Shown here one piece after another: positions 1 to 10,643 of a stretch of DNA of 64,000 nt; position 1 is the first letter of the stretch; every line of letters begins with the position of its first letter. Location: positions 50,665,220-50,729,219 of the forward strand of contig NC_087063.1 in NCBI RefSeq assembly GCF_963678635.1, read 5' to 3'. This stretch comes from Symsagittifera roscoffensis (lineage: Eukaryota; Xenacoelomorpha; Acoela; Convolutidae). The translations under genes and the position numbers were made by a program. The notes below the pieces were generated by a model that had not been told where the DNA came from, did not search any database, and saw only the letters and a program-made list of their open reading frames with translations.

Positions 1-450
1 TGCTCAACCTTCTTCGTGGCTAGCTCCTGTTGGTTATTCTGTAACACTGCCCTCGCCGCCAAGCCATAAGGCAAGGTCTTCACCTTCTTAGTCGTAAAGG
101 TGCTTGGTGTCGTTTCTTTTCTCCGAGACTCAGCCTCGTTCATCAGACGTGCTCGAGTGGCTTTAACGCCTGAAAGCGCCTCTTCATGACTGGGATGTTT
201 CGCATCCGCCAGTGCATCCCAAAATTGAGTGCAATCCGACTTGAAATGGCCCTCCAAATTACAGAAGAAGCACCTCTGTCCATACTTCATTATGAGTCCT
301 CTAACGTACTCCTCGTGGTCCTCGTCGGTCGCATCAACGTCATCGAGAAAGTGACCTATCGCCTTCATGTTCTATTTGTAAGCAGAACAGGCGGAAACAT
401 GGTGGTCCATCGAGCCACAATTTGCACATGACCTGTTGTTATCCATGTCG
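1..450 (-). pseudogene. Gag-type polyprotein, nucleocapsid part with two zinc knuckles (broken, runs off window)
   Basis: Reading the minus strand, a frame starting just after the preceding reading frame stops encodes two CX2CX4HX4C zinc knuckles. The first lies at about 387-428 (C-x-x-C-GSMD-H-x4-C), the second at about 231-272 (CFFC-x4-H-x4-C). Such knuckles bind retroelement RNA in Gag nucleocapsid domains. A single in-frame TAG (372-374) separates the two; after it the frame stays open to base 1, with a basic, Ala/Glu-rich stretch. Entry from the upstream Gag frame needs a +1 shift at the TGA at 451-453. These breaks suggest decay, though recoding cannot be excluded. Protease and polymerase would lie left of the window. 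Confidence 0.75.
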
Positions 451-1267
451 TCACGGAGTGTTTGTTCCGCTGCAGTTGCCATAATTGCTGTAACGGTTTT
501 GCTCCCTCGGCTTTATGAGCAAGTACTCACGCGACTTCATGCGCAAATCATCGGGCGTGGGTACCTGGTCAAGCGACAGGGTGAAGTGTGTGGCTAGCAT
601 GGTTTTCAGCTCGTCTTTCTTTTCTCCATCCATGAACTTCGAGGCAATCGCTAAGTTCCGCTCCGGTAATCTCTCATCGGGATTGCTTCTCCTTCTGAGT
701 AATTCAAGGTCGTCCAAAAACTTGTCTATGGATTCTTCATCTCTTTGACGCCTCTTTTCGAACTTCACCATAGCCTGATGCCCTTGTACTCCAGAGCCAA
801 AACGGTTCAGCAGGATGTCGAATATCTTGCGAGCGCTGTCTCGTTCATTGGCCCTTTTCGCCATCACACAATTTAGGGCGGTACCCTCTAGGTTGCTTGT
901 CAGTGCGCTGCATTCCTGTTTCTTTGAGAGATTCTTTTCTTCAAAGTGCAATTTCATCACCTCTATCCAAGTATCGATGCAACCTTCTGACTCGTCTTTG
1001 TATGATTTCGGCTTTTTGAGTGTCCTTCTTGACCTCTCTCCTCTCTCGGTTGACTTCGAGAGCTTGGTGATGAATGTTTCAAGCGATGTATTCAGAGGCT
1101 CAAACATCGAAGCATACATCGTTGTGTCCTGCAAGAACGTAGTCAGATCTGGCACTGATCTGACTTGTGGCACAGTGGGCAATCTTGTCTTCGGGGTGGC
1201 ATCCGCCTCCGGCGGGACCGGGTTTGTCCAACCTGGCCTCGATGGGGCTGTCCTGGGCCCCTCCCTG
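451..1267 (-). pseudogene. Gag-type polyprotein, capsid-like core
   Basis: The open frame ends at TGA 451-453 and can be read upstream to about 1267, beyond the first methionine at 1182. The protein has the helical capsid-like core of Ty3/Gypsy-type retrotransposon Gag: a W-x2-V-x6-F segment, a CSALTSNLEGTALN-type helix, a segment with repeated Phe/Leu at 'KIFDILLNRFG', and an Arg/Glu-rich 'ESIDKFLDDLELLRRRS' helix. The zinc knuckles follow immediately in the next frame. The frame differs by +1 from the upstream coiled-coil frame, so a frameshift lies near 1268. Base composition (about 50% GC) differs sharply from the AT-rich surroundings, as expected of a separately evolving element. Confidence 0.75.
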
Positions 1268-1993
1268 TGCTCAGATTCCTAATTCGTTCTCATAGCTGCG
1301 TGCTCCATCTCCATCATCTGCCTGGCGTGAGCGCTCCCTTGGGGCGGAACGCTCCTCCCGACTTCTCCCGTTTAAAATCTCGTCAAGCTTCCGCATCATT
1401 AGGTCAGATTTGGCATCTAACCTTTTTTCCAGGCTAGTCATCGTATGAGCATAGGTATTGTCGCGATCGTTCAGTAATTGCTCAATCTCTCTTGTTATCC
1501 TTACCTCTCTTTCCTCTGACTCCTTGTTTGCTTGAGCCAAGCTCTCCGCCAGGCATTGATCGGTGTTGCGAATCAATCGAGCCTGGTCGACCCTCGCCTG
1601 CGACTTCACGTGCGTCAGTTCATCTCGCAATTTCTCTTGACCATGGTGATCCCTCTCCTCGACTCGATCTATTATCTTAGTCATGTCCGGTCGCAGTTCT
1701 TCCAGGCCTGTCATTATGCCAGCAAACATGTCACTTATATCGCCAGCCGCCCCCAATGCCGGGGTTAGACCCAGATAGGATGAGGTCAACTGCGGTTGCA
1801 GCCTGGTACTCGATGACGCGCCGCCCTTTTGCATGCCCATCGACATCATCAACCTGTCGAACGTCGAGGATGCTCCCACTGTTATCCCATCAGACATGGG
1901 CCTGGTCGGCGAGGTGGACAACGCCTTCCTGCTCATGTCGTTCCTTGGGCACGGCGTGAAGTCCACATCCGGATGGGCTATCTCCGGATGGTC
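1268..1993 (-). pseudogene. Gag-type polyprotein, coiled-coil segment
   Basis: The frame continues that of the N-terminal segment after an in-frame TAA (1994-1996) and ends at a TGA at about 1271. The middle is a strongly charged heptad-like region (EELRPDMTKIIDRVEERD, then KESEEREVRITREIEQLL, then SLEKRLDAKSDLMMRKLDEI) that should form a coiled coil. It ends in an Arg/Asp-rich tail. Coiled coils N-terminal to the capsid core occur in some Gag proteins and may help assembly. No methionine is needed because it is read from the upstream segment; the apparent start near 1966 is a GTG. The function is inferred from position only. Confidence 0.6.
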
Positions 1994-2638
1994 TTAACTG
2001 GACGATAGAGCTTCAGTTTGTAGTGACGCCATGCGCTCATCGTACAAAGACTTCCAGCTTTTCTTGGCTTTTGAACCCGTTTGTTTTTCACTCGGACTTA
2101 TTACTGACATCATCGCATTCTTGCTCTGCTTCACCAGGGATGATTGTTCTTTTCTCCACTTATGAATCTTAGTCTCTGATTTGGACATTCCCCTGAACAA
2201 CACTTCTTCTCCCGGCTCGACCTCGGAACGCTCCGAGGCCTCTTCCGTCCTTTCGACTTCCTCCCGTTCGAGGTCCTCACCTGGCTCAAAGTCGGGTCGG
2301 ATGAGCGTTTGTTCCCCTTCGTCGAAGGGGTCCACAGGCGCCTCGCTCGCCGGTCCAACCTCGGCACTTCGCCCTTGACTGCCATGGAGGTTCTTCTCGC
2401 TTCTTAGTTTCATTCCGTTCACTGAAAGATCGGCTTGACCTTTAGTCGACTCGTTGTCAGCTAAAACGTCGGAAGCGCTGCTAAACGAAGATTGGCTACG
2501 CCTAGTTTTAAACTTTCGCGTGCTTCCCTTGCTCAGCTTCGTAATTTTAGTAGTCAATCCTAACGAGCCTCTACGCTGCATATTTTGTAACAAATAGTAA
2601 TATTCGTACAAATTATTGGCAATGCACACGTACCGCAA
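1994..2638 (-). pseudogene. Gag-type polyprotein, acidic N-terminal segment
   Basis: A 214-codon frame starts with ATG at 2638 and ends at TAA 1994-1996, in the same frame as the coiled-coil segment. It has a basic start rich in K/R/S, a Glu/Pro-rich acidic middle (FEPGEDLEREEVERTEEASE) and a Ser/Lys-rich end. I see no enzyme motif. Because the downstream frame is in phase after a single stop, it was probably the N-terminus of one long Gag. Whether translation really began at this ATG is uncertain. Confidence 0.55.
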
Positions 2639-3073
2639 ATAAGTTCAAATTAATTTACTTAACGCTGCCTACTCGACTTCTTCAATATCAAAAATGTTCC
2701 CTAGATTTCTTGGTGATAATATTAGTGACTCAGCTAAGGTTACACACAGGGCTTGCTTAGTTTTAAGATAATGCTAACTCCACCCAGTTGCCTAGTATAA
2801 CAGTATCACAAAATTTTCACAAGATATAGTAATGCACAAAACACAACTGATAATCAGATGAGAATATCCTACAGGTGACAGCGACCTTTCTTCAGTATAA
2901 ATTTTATTGCCACACTCGTATCAAATCACTGCTTTTTAAAAACAAACAATCTTTTGTAAGAAAGCAGTGATGATTCAGGAATAGATAAACAAAACTTAGT
3001 CTTAAAGAAAAAGACTTCCCTCGATCGGAACACTCCAAAAGAACGAAGACAAGGACACTGTCTTCTCAAGTGA
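2639..3073. other. Leader or spacer between Gag start and 2.6-kb repeats
   Basis: No convincing gene is seen. The stretch would be the 5' leader of the minus-strand Gag element if the adjacent 2.6-kb repeat is its LTR. I could not find a clear tRNA primer-binding TGG box next to the repeat, so this link is unproven. Confidence 0.4.
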
Positions 3074-5660
3074 GTGTGTATTTGCCAAGTACACTCATCG
3101 AGGCCTTCTTTTAGGTGTTCTGCGATTGCCCGAGCTGTCTTACTAAGTAGCTCAAGGCAACCTGTGATCGAAAATTTCTAAAGTCTATGAAAAAGCTCCC
3201 CCACACCCGGGACGCCCCAAGTGCACGAGAGCAGGGAACAACTTTTCTTCTCAAGTGAGTGTGTATTTGCCTAATACACTCACCGAGGTCTTCTTTTAAG
3301 TGTTCCCGGATTGCCCGAGCTTTCCTATTAAGTAGCTCAAGGCAACCACACAACCAAAAATAACAATCAACAAAAAAAAAATTTGGTTCGGGTAATTCTG
3401 ACAGACCCGCTTTAGAATCCAAAGTTGATCACAAATTCCGGATCAAGTGGGCTCCTGTGATCCTAATATGCACGCCCGTTGGTATTTGACCTTTTATTCC
3501 GACTCTAAAAGGATATTTTAGTTGCTCAAGGTACCACCAAATTTTTAATAAGGAGGGTTGTTAATGGGCTAAAATCACTCCGGAGAGTTACTTCGGAGGG
3601 TTGTTAAGACACTTAGCTTAACTCGGAGGGTCACTTCGGAGGGTATCTTAATCACCCAAGTTACTTCGGAGGGTCCCCTTAAACTCAATAAGGAGGGTCA
3701 ATAAGAGGCTTAATACGCTCCGGAGGGTTACTTCGGAGGGTTCCTTCAAAAGTTCAAATTTTTCAAATCTCACTTGAAAGGATCTCCTACTAGTCTCAGA
3801 AGGTGTCAAAGCAAGCTAAATTCTCTGTGGGGGATTGTTTTAACTTTTCGGAGGGTCTAGTGGAAATTTTCCACTAAGACGGGTTGCTAAGGAGCTTAGC
3901 TGACTCCGAAGGGTTACTTCGGAGGGTTCCCCAAAAATCAAGAAAACGGGTTTTTCTACCGCGGTAAAGCCTCCGAATGCGGTCTAACTGACTTAAAACC
4001 AGAATGGCTGACACGGTCAACCTTCCCAGTTGGATAAAAAGGTGATCTTATAAAATTTTCTGCCGCTCGGAGGGTTCCCTAAAATTTGGACCCTCCGAAC
4101 CAACAAATTCTAAAAAAAAATTCTTTTCCGAGATTATCAACCCACAAACGGTTGCGGTCCAAAAACGCCAAAAACGCGTTCGTCCAATTGGCATTTTTCA
4201 CCACCTATATAGGTTCTGAAAGAATTTTCCGCACTTCCTAGTGAAAGTGCCCAAAAATAATTGAAACGAGCGTAGTAGCCTCGTACGGCACTGGAAAAAA
4301 GCAAAAAAAACAGGACCAAAATTAGTTTGGAAACAAAAATTTGGCCAATAACTATCAAATTTGGACCATCCGATTCCTTCCTTTTCCAATCTTTAGGTCA
4401 TTAGCTCTATCTACGAAGCTAATCGGAGAGTTACTCAAAAAATTCTCTGGCAACCGAGCACGCTATGCTAGCACACTCCTAACGCAAAAAATTTTTTATT
4501 GCTCTAACTCTAAAAACTCAAAAACTCGATCCTTAAAACAGATTGACAAAATTCGGAAAATTATCAAAATTTTGATAGAAAAATTTTGTTTTTTCTAACT
4601 TCTACTGAATCCTTTTTTGCGCGGTTTCTTTAGTCAGGGGGATTGCACTACGTAGTAATTCCTTGTATGAAAGCTTTTTGCTGCTCGGAAAAGCTCGGAT
4701 ATCCAAATTTTTGGGGGTCTACAGTTTGGTCAAAAATCAGTAAATTTCGACAAAATTGGGGTGTTTCTCGGGTCTACATAGGAGATAAGTAATATATAGT
4801 AGGGACAATTCTCTTTTAAGAGTCGTTAATGAATAATACTATACCCTCCTTTGCACCAAAATACCCGAATTAAGATCCTTAACTCGGAAGTTCGTGATCG
4901 ATGGAGGGTACAATCGGACCGCGCCATTCGTGCCCCCCTACCTCTTAAGTTTTAATGAAATAGTACCCGAACGATACTAAAATTGCTTCAACGATGCCCA
5001 ACAGTCGTTGTGGATGTTGTCCCTGATGCCCCTATTGAGTGTGGAACACGTCGGTCAGCGTGCCACTCTACCCTCCGTTCACCGGCAAAATCACCATTAA
5101 CGTGCTTAAATGCTCAAATTACCCTCAAGGGAGGGTACCCAACCCGTCACCAAAACACATAATCTTTCTATCAGAAATGATATAAATCAATCTGGAACAA
5201 CAAAAAATTGGAAGGTCAGATCACATCTCGTCCTGAAATAACATATAAACTGTCACCTTATGTTTTTTTTATTGTTTTTGGTCTTTTTTGGATTTTTTAC
5301 TGTTTTTTGCACTTTTTCTTTTCAGATAAATTTTTTTTTGGCTTTTTCTTGGTTATACACTATTTTTGTTTGGTTTTAAGCTTTCTCTTTAATTGTTTTC
5401 GGTACCTTGGGATAAGCGGGCTCATGACTTCCCACCTAACCTTCCCGCCCCCGGAATTTTCGGTGTTAACTAGGTTAAAAAGCTAAATAGTACTAGGCGG
5501 AGGGTACACACCTTCCCCCTAGTACAACAAAGGTCACTAAGGCCTCTAAATCGGGAATACGCGCGGAGCGGAGGGTTCTTCGCTGAAACGTTTGCTGATC
5601 ATGATGGTCTCACGCTTCTAACAAGCCCACCCAGGAGCGCCAGAAAAACGTCTATGTAAC
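3074..5660. repeat. 2.6-kb tandem repeat unit, copy 1 (possible long LTR)
   Basis: The unit starts at GTGTGTATTTGCC and ends at CGTCTATGTAAC, and is repeated downstream at 5672-8296 with an 11-bp spacer. Inside it are a 185-bp direct repeat (GTGTGTATTTGCC at 3074 and 3259), a G-rich tract of GGAGGGTTACTTCGGAGGGT-like repeats at about 3540-3960, and T-rich stretches near 5260-5400. Read on the minus strand its ends resemble a retroviral-type TG...CA LTR, and it lies just upstream of the minus-strand Gag. That makes a long LTR plausible, but no primer site or target duplication was found. Short hydrophobic open frames inside it look non-coding. Confidence 0.6.
3540..3960. repeat. Degenerate G-rich array (GGAGGGTTACTTCGGAGGGT type)
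   Basis: Irregular repetitions of CGGAGGGTTACTTCGGAGGG separated by 10-40 bp fill this part of the unit; the same array recurs at about 6160-6540 in copy 2. The plus strand carries the G runs. No coding sense is apparent. Confidence 0.6.
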
Positions 5661-5671
5661 GTCTATCTAAA

Positions 5672-8296
5672 GTGTGTATTTGCCTAGTACACTCACCGAG
5701 GCCTTCTTTTTGGTGTTCTGCGATTGCCCGAGCTGTCTTACTAAGTAGCTCAAGGCAACCTGTGATCGAAAATTTCTAAAGTCTATGAAAAAGCTCCCCC
5801 ACACCCGGGACGCCCCAAGTGCACGAGAGCAGGGAACAACTTTTCTTCTCAAGTGAGTGTGTATTTGCGTAATACACTCACCGAGGTCTTCTTTTATGTG
5901 TTCCCGGATTGCACGAGCTTTCCTATTAAGTAGCTCAAGGCAACCACACAACCAAAAATAAAAATCAACAAAAAAAAATTTGGTTCGGGTAATTCTGACA
6001 GACCCGCTTTAGAATCCAAAGTTGATCACAAATTCCGGATCAAGTGGGCTCCTGTGATCCTAATATGCACGCCCGTTGGTATTTGACCTTTTATTCCGAC
6101 TCTAAAGGGATATTTTTGTTGCTCAAATTGCCCCAGAAGGTACCCCTAAATTTTCAATAAGGAGGGTTGTTAAGGGGCTAAAGTCACTCCGGAGAGTTAC
6201 TTCGGAGGGTTGTTAAGACACTTAGCTTAACTCAGAGGGTCACTTCGGAGGGTATCTTAATCACCCAAGTTACTTCGGAGGGTCCCCTTAAACTCAATAA
6301 GGAGGGTCAATAAGAGGCTTAATACGCTCCGGAGGGTTACTTCGGAGGGTTCCTTCAAAATTTCAAATTTTTCAAATCTCACTTGAAAGGATCTCCTACT
6401 AGTCTCAGAAGGTGTCAAAACAAGCTAAATTCTCTGTGGGGGATTGTTTTAACTTTTCGGAGGGTCTAGTGGAAATTGTCCACTAAGGAGGGTTGCTAAG
6501 GAGCTTAGCTGACTCCGAAGGGTTACTTCGGAGTGTTCCCCAAAAATCAAGAAAACGGTTTTTTCTACCGCGGTAAAGCCTTCGAATAGGGTCTAACTGA
6601 CTTAAAACTAGAATGGCTGACACGGTCAACCTTCCCAGTTGGATAAAAAGGTGATCTTATAAAATTTTGTGCCTCTCGAAGGGTTCCCTAAAATTTGGAC
6701 CCTCCGAACCAACAAATTCTAAAAAAAAATTTCTTTTCCGAGATTATCAACCCACAAACGGTTGCGGTCCGAAAAAGTGGTCAAAAATTAGTCTCTGAGA
6801 AATCGCCAAAAACGCGTTCGTCCAATTGGCCTTTTTCACCACCTATATAGGTTCTGAAAGACTTTTCCGCACTTCTTTGTGAAAGTGCCCAAAAATAATT
6901 GAAACGGGCGTAGTAGCCCCGTACGGCACTGGAAAAATGCAAAAAATAGGACCAAAATCGGTTTGGAAACAAAGATTTGGCCAATAACTATCAAATTTGG
7001 ACCCTCCGATTCCTTCCTTTTCCAATTTTTAGGACATTAGCTCTATCTACGGAGCTAATCGGAGAGTTACTCAAAAAATTATCTGGTAAACGAGCACGTA
7101 ATGCTAGCACACTCCTAACGCAAAAACTTTTGTTGCTCTAACTTTAAAAACTCAAAAACTTGATCCTTAAAACAGATTGACAAAATTCGGAAAATTATCA
7201 AAATTTTGCTAGAAAAATTTAGTTTTTTCTAACTTCTACTGAATCCTTTTTCGCGCGGTTTCTTTAGTCAGGGGGATTGCACTACGTAGTAATTCCTTGT
7301 ATGAAAGCTTTTTGCTGCTCGGAAAAGCTCGGATATCCAAGTTTTTGGGGGTCTACAGTTTGAGCGAAAATCAGTAATTTTCAACAAAATTGGGGTGTTT
7401 CTCGGGTCTAAATAGGAGATAAGTAATATATAGTAGGGACAATAATCTAATAAGAGTCGTTAAAGAATATTACTATACCCTCCTTTGCACCAAAATACCC
7501 GAATTAAGATCCTTAACTCGGAAATTCGTGATCGATGGAGGGTACAATCGGACCGCGCCATTCGTGCCCCCCCCACCTCTTAAGTTTTAATGAAATAGTA
7601 CCCGAAAGATACTAAAATTGCTTCAAAGATACCCAACAGTCGTTGTGGATGTTGTCCCTGATGCCCCTTTTGAGTGTGGAACACGTCGGTCAGCGTGCCA
7701 CTCTACCCTCCGTTCACCGGCAAAATCACCATTAACGTGCTTAAATGCTCAAATTACACTCAAGGGAGGGTACCCAACCCGTCACCAAAACACACAATCT
7801 TTCTATCAGAAATGATATAAATCAATCTGGAACAACAAAAAATTGGAAGGTCAGATCACATCTCGTCCTGAAATAACATATAAACTGTCACCTTATGTTT
7901 TTTTTATTGTTTTGGTCTTTTTTGGATTTTTTACTGTTTTTTGCACTTTTTTCTTTTCAGATAAATTTGTTTTTGGCTTTTTCTTGGTTATACACTATTT
8001 TTGTTTGGTTTTACGTTTTCTCTTTAATTGTTTTTTGGTAACTTGGGATAAGCGGGCTCATGACTTCCCACCTAACCCTCCGGCGCCCGGATTTTTCGGT
8101 GTTAACTAGGTTAAAAGGCTAAACAGTACTAGGCGGAGGGTACACACCTTCCCCCTAGTACAACAAAGGTCACTAAGGACTCTATTTCGGGCATACGCCC
8201 GGAGCGGAGGGTTCGTCGCTGAAACGTTTGCTGATCATGATGGTCTCATGTCTCTAACAGGCCCACCCAGGAGCGCCAGAAAAACGTCTATGTAAC
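5672..8296. repeat. 2.6-kb tandem repeat unit, copy 2
   Basis: This copy matches the unit at 3074-5660 along its whole length with scattered substitutions and small indels; for example it has about 18 extra bases near 6121 and an extra block near 6778-6808. The internal 185-bp repeat is preserved (5672 and 5857). The part from 6463 onward is repeated almost identically at 10644-12728. Confidence 0.7.
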
Positions 8297-9079
8297 ATTC
8301 GCCCAAATACTACACAGTGACGGAGCGTAGAAAAGGAAATATTAATGACTGGCAGGCGTCAGTTACTTTAATTCTACTCGTTTTTTACCGTCTCGACCTT
8401 GCCAATTGATTTTCTGGTCTGTTTAGGGCTAAGTAAAAAGTTACTATTTTTAGGCCATCAGTCAAACGACTTTTGATCAGCTTTCGTTTACATGCGAACA
8501 CAACCACATAGCTGGGTCTCGGATCCTCAGACTACGTGATTGCTATTAAAAACACGGCTCGAATAACCTATTTTACTATGTTTTTGGTGCTAGTTTTATA
8601 TTGAATCCATTGGAGATGGATTGACCCTTTCCTCTTTCTAGCTATTCATATTCTAAAATATCAATCAATACCGGTGTTAATTCAAATGTTTATGGCATCA
8701 GAGTAGCTATAAAGTCAGTTTATTACAGTCCTTCACTATATTCTGTCTCTAGGGGGCCGAGCCTCCGCTTCCGTGTTTTTCCTGTAATAACCTTGTTATT
8801 ACTCCCAATTCGTGGAATGGGAGGGTACTGCTCTCTACTCCTTCCCCACTGAAGCCTACCTTCTCGCTAATTCCTTCCGCTAAGTGTCTTATCGTGCGTG
8901 GTCATCACGATAAGAGACCTCGTTTTTTATATCGTTATCGTCCGACTGTTTTCCACTATTTTCGCTGTTCTTCTGGTTTTTGTCACTTTTTGGCTCAAAA
9001 CGGCCGTTTTTCGTTTTTCTCAGAAATATTCGTTCTTCAACCGAAATTTTGAAAATCTAAAATTCCCGATTATTCTGCT
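8297..9079. other. Unassigned spacer
   Basis: I see no gene here. The stretch includes a perfect 9-bp hairpin stem (CTTATCGTG...CACGATAAG) at about 8888-8914, and the first 250 bp recur at 12480-12728. Open frames such as the one at 8898-9155 are hydrophobic and look accidental. Confidence 0.4.
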
Positions 9080-9129
9080 ATTAAGGCCTCTACTTCTATT
9101 TCCGTGTTGCGTCGGAAGGTCGCGCTGTG

Positions 9130-10620
9130 CCAGTCTGGCAGAATGGCACATGTAATCGATTATAATAGAATATTATGGATCATTTTTTTCTAAAATAATT
9201 GATTATAATGGCAATATATTCGATTTCTTGTTCAAATTTTTCCACTTTTCAGGGATTATAATGCATTAATTTTGTCTCGGGAATCCATTATAACTGATTA
9301 AAATCAATGAGCGCTCGATGAAAATCCATTGATTGAATTCAATTTTTTTGATTATGATAGAATCTAGCTGTTTTCATGCAATATTGATAAATTTGCAAAA
9401 TTCAATGCTCAACAACAAGAGTGACATAACTTGATAAGTTTTTCAAGTCAATTCAAAATTAGGTAATATTCGATTTTTCTCAAATAAAAATTCAGATCTG
9501 AAATTGGATAATTCTTATCTAAGATCTGAAATAACGATTTTCATATCTGAAAACTAACCTATATAAAAAATAAAGAATTTCAGATCTTGCACACAAAATC
9601 CTTTCGATACGGGCAGTGTGGGAAGCATTTTGCATGATTAGCATTCCTTTTTCAAGAAATTGTCCAGATTATGCATTCTCTTAACCGCACTCATTCAAAA
9701 AAGAAAATTATCGATTATAAAACAATTACAATTGTACTTTTATCAAAATTACAACAAATTAAAAGTGCGAAATTTAGATCTTTGGATCTTTAAATAATTT
9801 ATAATCCATTATAAGGATAAAGTTTTCCTTGACTTTATAAAGAAATATAATCAATTATAATTGATTATTTTTTTCCGGAAATCTCCTATCTTTTTTATCT
9901 CTTATGTTCTATTATAGTATTTTATAATCGAAAATAAAACTTTCGTCTGTCAAAAATCTCTAAAATTGAGATGTCTTGTCACTCTTTTGCTCATCTGAAC
10001 ACAAAGATTTACCCTAAAAACAAAGAACCCTTCTTATTAGTTGAAATAGTTTCGAGGTAGGTGAAATATAACTTTTCAATGTAAGTTATGAAACTAAAGC
10101 AGTATGCTGATATTTTGGTGGTCATGAAACAGCTATAATCAGGAAAAAAACGGAAAAAAAACGTTATAAACTTGAATTGATTTTAAGTTTGTTAAAACAA
10201 TTTTCCCATTTTTCACATACACCAACAAAAGCATAAAATATAAGCAATTATTGTACAAGGTCGAAGACAAATTGGGCAAACAAAAGGGATTATAAACAAT
10301 AATAATCAATTATAATGGATCTTTTCTGCCAAACAAACGAATTAGAAATTCGGATAAAAATAATTGATTATATTTGGTTCCAAAAAGAGAAATTATAATC
10401 GATTATTAATTGATTAAAATCAATTTTTTCTCACTTTTAGTAAGATTGGTACTAAAGTTATATTAGAATCAATTATTAACGCATGAAACTGGATGCGGGT
10501 GATTATATAATTTTCATGTTTTTTCACCTTACGGTATATTAAGCGTTTTGTATACAGCAGGAGCCCAAACTGAGTATTTTGAGAGTTCTAAGCAGATTCA
10601 GTATTAAGACCACTCTCTTT
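9130..10620. repeat. AT-rich 'TAATCGATTATAAT' element, copy 1
   Basis: The two flanks of this element are crowded with degenerate AATCGATTATAAT/ATTATAATCGATT motifs, while the core (about 9950-10150) is ordinary sequence containing TCTGAACACAAAGATTTACC. Copies of the same element lie at 12729-13618 (3' part), 18861-20290 and, more diverged, 59670-60624. In the last copy inverted termini are visible, so I treat the family as a non-autonomous DNA transposon. No protein is encoded. Confidence 0.6.
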
Positions 10621-10643
10621 GATTAGTCTTTTGTTTCCTTTGA

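Larger units (their letters stand above)
6463..10643. repeat. Tandem segmental duplication, first copy
   Basis: The 4181-bp segment starts GGTCTAGTGG inside repeat copy 2 and ends ...TTTGTTTCCTTTGA. It is followed directly by a second copy starting at 10644. The junction joins CCTTTGA to GGTCTAG, whereas the undisturbed continuation (CCTTTGAGCATACC) appears at 13611-13625 and again at 20282-20296. This layout is diagnostic of a head-to-tail tandem duplication. Confidence 0.85.

Noticed and set aside
451-460. Programmed +1 frameshift joining Gag core and zinc knuckles
   Set aside because: Possible, but the same region has an ordinary in-frame TAA, a second shift and a TAG, so decay is the simpler reading without other copies.
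451-1282. Plus-strand frames at 515-748 and 815-1282
   Set aside because: They are antisense shadows of the Gag coding region, which has zinc knuckles and a capsid-like core on the minus strand.
5208-5486. A 90-residue hydrophobic protein conserved in three copies (also at 7843 and 12025)
   Set aside because: The copies are duplicated DNA, the reading frame ends differ, and the hydrophobicity comes from T-rich tracts.
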